From the NCBI GenBank assembly GCA_030673205.1, contig DAOVJP010000109.1, positions 1 through 5,562 on the forward strand: a DNA stretch of 5,562 nucleotides. The letters run 5' to 3'. The position numbers and the translations under genes were made by a program. The notes under the pieces were generated by a model. It saw only the letters and a program-made list of their open reading frames with translations, searched no databases and had not been told where the DNA came from. This DNA is from Thermoplasmata archaeon. GTDB taxonomy: Archaea; Thermoplasmatota; Thermoplasmata; JAGHBH01. Positions 3,990 through 5,562 of this stretch are shown here, piece after piece (positions within the stretch are counted from its first letter, which is position 1; every line of letters begins with the position of its first letter).

Positions 3990-5562
3990 CTATATCTCTT
4001 TCCTGAAGGCCGCGAGGTATTCCAATGCCTGGGAATAATCCTCCTTCTTGGCCGCCACCTTCGCCTCTTTGACCAATCCGATGGCCTTGGTTATATCCTT
4101 ACCCAGCATCTTGGACTCTATCAAGAGGGATTTGGCCCCCGCCATGAACTCTGCCACCATGCCCGGTATCTCAGAATTTATGAACCCCTGGACATTCCTT
4201 ATATAGGGCTCCGCCTCTTTGTGCTTGCCCTCCTTCACCAAGACAGAGGCCTTCTCCACCATCTTGTCAATGTCCTTCACTTCGAAACCCAGATATGCAG
4301 CCCTGGCTATCGTCTCCTCTATCAGATGCAAGGTCCCTGCTTTCACCGCCACAGCAGGCGATACGGGGCCAGAAGGAACAGGCGCAGCTTTTGGAGGAGA
4401 GTCTGGGGCAATATCCGCTATCGGAGCAGGCTCGGGCACTGGAGCAGACTCACCAGCAGGCGCTGCCGGAATTTGTTCCATTGCTTGGTGAACGATGTTG
4501 TACGCATTGGAATAATCCTTGCGTTTGAGGGAATCCTGTGCCCTAGCGACCATCTGGTCGATCTTTGACACATCAGCACCTGTTTTCTTGGCCGTGTTCC
4601 TCTTTCCTCTCAACTCCTTCATCAAAGCAGATATCCTGTTGGAAATGGAACTCCCTGTGGAATCTCTGCTCTCCTTCACCAGCAGTATCGCCTTGTCATA
4701 ATCTTTCTCCCTACCAGCGGCTATGGCCTGCGCTATCAGGCCTTTCATCCGCCCAACGTCCAAACCCATGCGCCTGGCCTCAAATAGAAGAGGTTTGACC
4801 TCTTCCACCAAGGAGGCAAGCTCTTTGTAGCGTTCTTTTGGAGAGGGAAGTGCCTTTGGTGCAACAGGAGCTGATTTTGGTTTAACCGGGGCAGGCTCAG
4901 GCACAGGCTCAACTGGAGCAACAGGCTCAGCAGGTGGAGGGGTTGGTTTAGCCTTCTTCACCACTTTCTTCTTAGCGCGACGCACCGGACGCTTCGTCTT
5001 TTCCCCGGGTACAGGTGCAGGCGGGGCTGCCACAGGGGTGGGCTTGGGCGCAGGAGTAGGAGGCGAAACGGGAGGGCCAGTCTCGGCAGGTGAGGAAGGT
5101 TTCACAGCTTCCTCCTCCGATGCCTCCCTCATCTTCCTCATCTTCTCCATGAAAGAGACGGGTTTTCCATTTTTTGCTGGGGCAGATGTGGGCTCGGGCG
5201 CAGGCGGAGTCACAACAGGAGTCTCAGACACGGGAGCACTAGGCACAGGCAGAGCCTCTTCAGGAGCCTCGGGAGCAGGTTCAACACCCACATCGGGTGG
5301 TGTAGGCGCTGGCCCTGCCTCCTCTCCTTCTTCCACGAACAACGCACCACAACTAGGACAAGAAGTAGCAGACATATCCACCATAGCCTTACAAAGAGGA
5401 CACTCGAACTGGGTGGGCGCCTCTTCCTCCACGAACAACGCACCACAACTAGGACAAGAAGTAGCAGACATATCCACCATAGCCTTACAAAGAGGACACT
5501 CGAACTGCTGCTCAGGTTCAGTTGGGGCAGGCGTGGGTTCAGGCTCAAGCGGGGCCTCTGCA
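3990..5562 (-). CDS. Tandem zinc-ribbon, Pro/Ala-rich, helical-repeat protein of unknown function, 5'-truncated
   Basis: The frame is open to the right edge. The first visible ATG (5480-5478) falls between the cysteine pairs of a zinc ribbon, so the real start lies outside the window. From N to C the visible part contains the following. First, an acidic Pro-rich segment. Then two zinc ribbons with the motif FECPLC-x10-CPSCGALFVEE, each with four cysteines, identical in sequence and arranged in tandem (5504-5409 and 5408-about 5326). Next comes a long Pro/Ala/Glu linker (about 5326-4842), interrupted by FMEKMRKMREASEEEA and by a basic cluster rich in Lys/Arg (about 5000-4944). Two helical blocks follow (about 4841-4461 and 4343-3993), separated by a second Pro/Ala linker. 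Each block holds two repeats of about 56-60 residues of the form A..mG.dv.k...li..A......kDY..A..lv. No catalytic motif, signal peptide or membrane segment is seen. It looks like a scaffold or adaptor. Its tail-to-tail position with the DnaA-like ATPase, which also has a zinc ribbon and coiled coil, hints at but does not show a shared role. Confidence 0.9.
   Translation of the reverse strand, partial: AEAPLEPEPTPAPTEPEQQFECPLCKAMVDMSATSCPSCGALFVEEEAPTQFECPLCKAMVDMSATSCPSCGALFVEEGEEAGPAPTPPDVGVEPAPEAPEEALPVPSAPVSETPVVTPPAPEPTSAPAKNGKPVSFMEKMRKMREASEEEAVKPSSPAETGPPVSPPTPAPKPTPVAAPPAPVPGEKTKRPVRRAKKKVVKKAKPTPPPAEPVAPVEPVPEPAPVKPKSAPVAPKALPSPKERYKELASLVEEVKPLLFEARRMGLDVGRMKGLIAQAIAAGREKDYDKAILLVKESRDSTGSSISNRISALMKELRGKRNTAKKTGADVSKIDQMVARAQDSLKRKDYSNAYNIVHQAMEQIPAAPAGESAPVPEPAPIADIAPDSPPKAAPVPSGPVSPAVAVKAGTLHLIEETIARAAYLGFEVKDIDKMVEKASVLVKEGKHKEAEPYIRNVQGFINSEIPGMVAEFMAGAKSLLIESKMLGKDITKAIGLVKEAKVAAKKEDYSQALEYLAAFRKEI
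5332..5507. repeat. Perfect 80-bp tandem repeat (96-bp period) duplicating a zinc ribbon
   Basis: Positions 5332-5411 and 5428-5507 are identical over 80 bp with no silent differences. The 96-bp period equals 32 codons, so the frame is kept and one complete four-cysteine zinc ribbon is duplicated in the minus-strand gene. Complete synonymous identity indicates recent duplication or gene conversion. Confidence 0.95.

Noticed and set aside
4219..4798. Plus-strand open frames opposite the helical-repeat gene
   Set aside because: Their Pro/Ala/Gly- or Arg/Ser-rich translations mirror the repetitive minus-strand coding sequence and carry no family features.
5370..5380. TATCCAC strings in the 80-bp repeat as possible DnaA boxes
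   Set aside because: They do not match the TTWTNCACA consensus, lie inside a coding repeat, and the DnaA-like protein lacks the domain that reads DnaA boxes.
5478..5480. ATG at 5480-5478 as the start of the minus-strand zinc-ribbon gene
   Set aside because: It falls between the two cysteine pairs of a zinc ribbon, and the open frame continues upstream through FECPLC and a Pro-rich segment to the edge.
5332..5507. The 96-bp-period repeat as a CRISPR array
   Set aside because: There are only two units, they are in frame and encode zinc ribbons, and there is no spacer-like variable sequence of suitable length.

Overview
The window is archaeal. Its first gene is a TATA-binding protein with the two-repeat archaeal layout. 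The longest complete gene ends in a DUF835-type domain, a family I know mainly from archaea. The moderately high G+C, the Shine-Dalgarno AGGAGGT with a GTG start, and several zinc-ribbon/coiled-coil proteins with long Lys/Glu or Pro/Ala linkers fit a euryarchaeal lineage. Thermoplasmatota (a Methanomassiliicoccales-like or related uncultured group) is my best guess, but that placement is inference.

Layout. 1-469 (+) is a 5'-truncated tbp gene. 516-1604 (+) is a complete 362-residue protein of unknown function with a six-tryptophan run and a possible lipocalin/CrtC-like barrel. 1605-1736 is a short intergenic region with a perfect 14-bp palindrome, a weak TATA-like element and a strong Shine-Dalgarno. 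1737-3983 (+) is a 748-residue multidomain ATPase. 3990-5562 (-) is a convergent, 5'-truncated gene for a tandem zinc-ribbon, Pro/Ala-rich, helical-repeat protein. The two convergent stop codons are separated by 6 bp.

The main point of interest is the 748-residue protein. Residues about 325-560 are an unmistakable bacterial DnaA AAA+ core, with Walker A, the initiator-specific insertion, Walker B, sensor I, the box VII arginines and the sensor II arginine. It sits in an organism that should start replication with Orc1/Cdc6. The DnaA DNA-binding domain IV is absent. A DUF835-like domain takes its place, and the N-terminus carries a small alpha/beta domain, a long charged coiled coil and a four-cysteine zinc ribbon. 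This looks like a DnaA/Hda-type ATPase reused for another role, possibly with the neighbouring zinc-ribbon/helical-repeat protein. Partnership and function are inferences from architecture and adjacency only.

The zinc-ribbon gene carries a perfect 80-bp tandem repeat (96-bp period) that duplicates a whole zinc ribbon, which points to a very recent duplication or homogenisation. No RNA genes, CRISPR arrays, insertion sequences or convincing terminators were seen.
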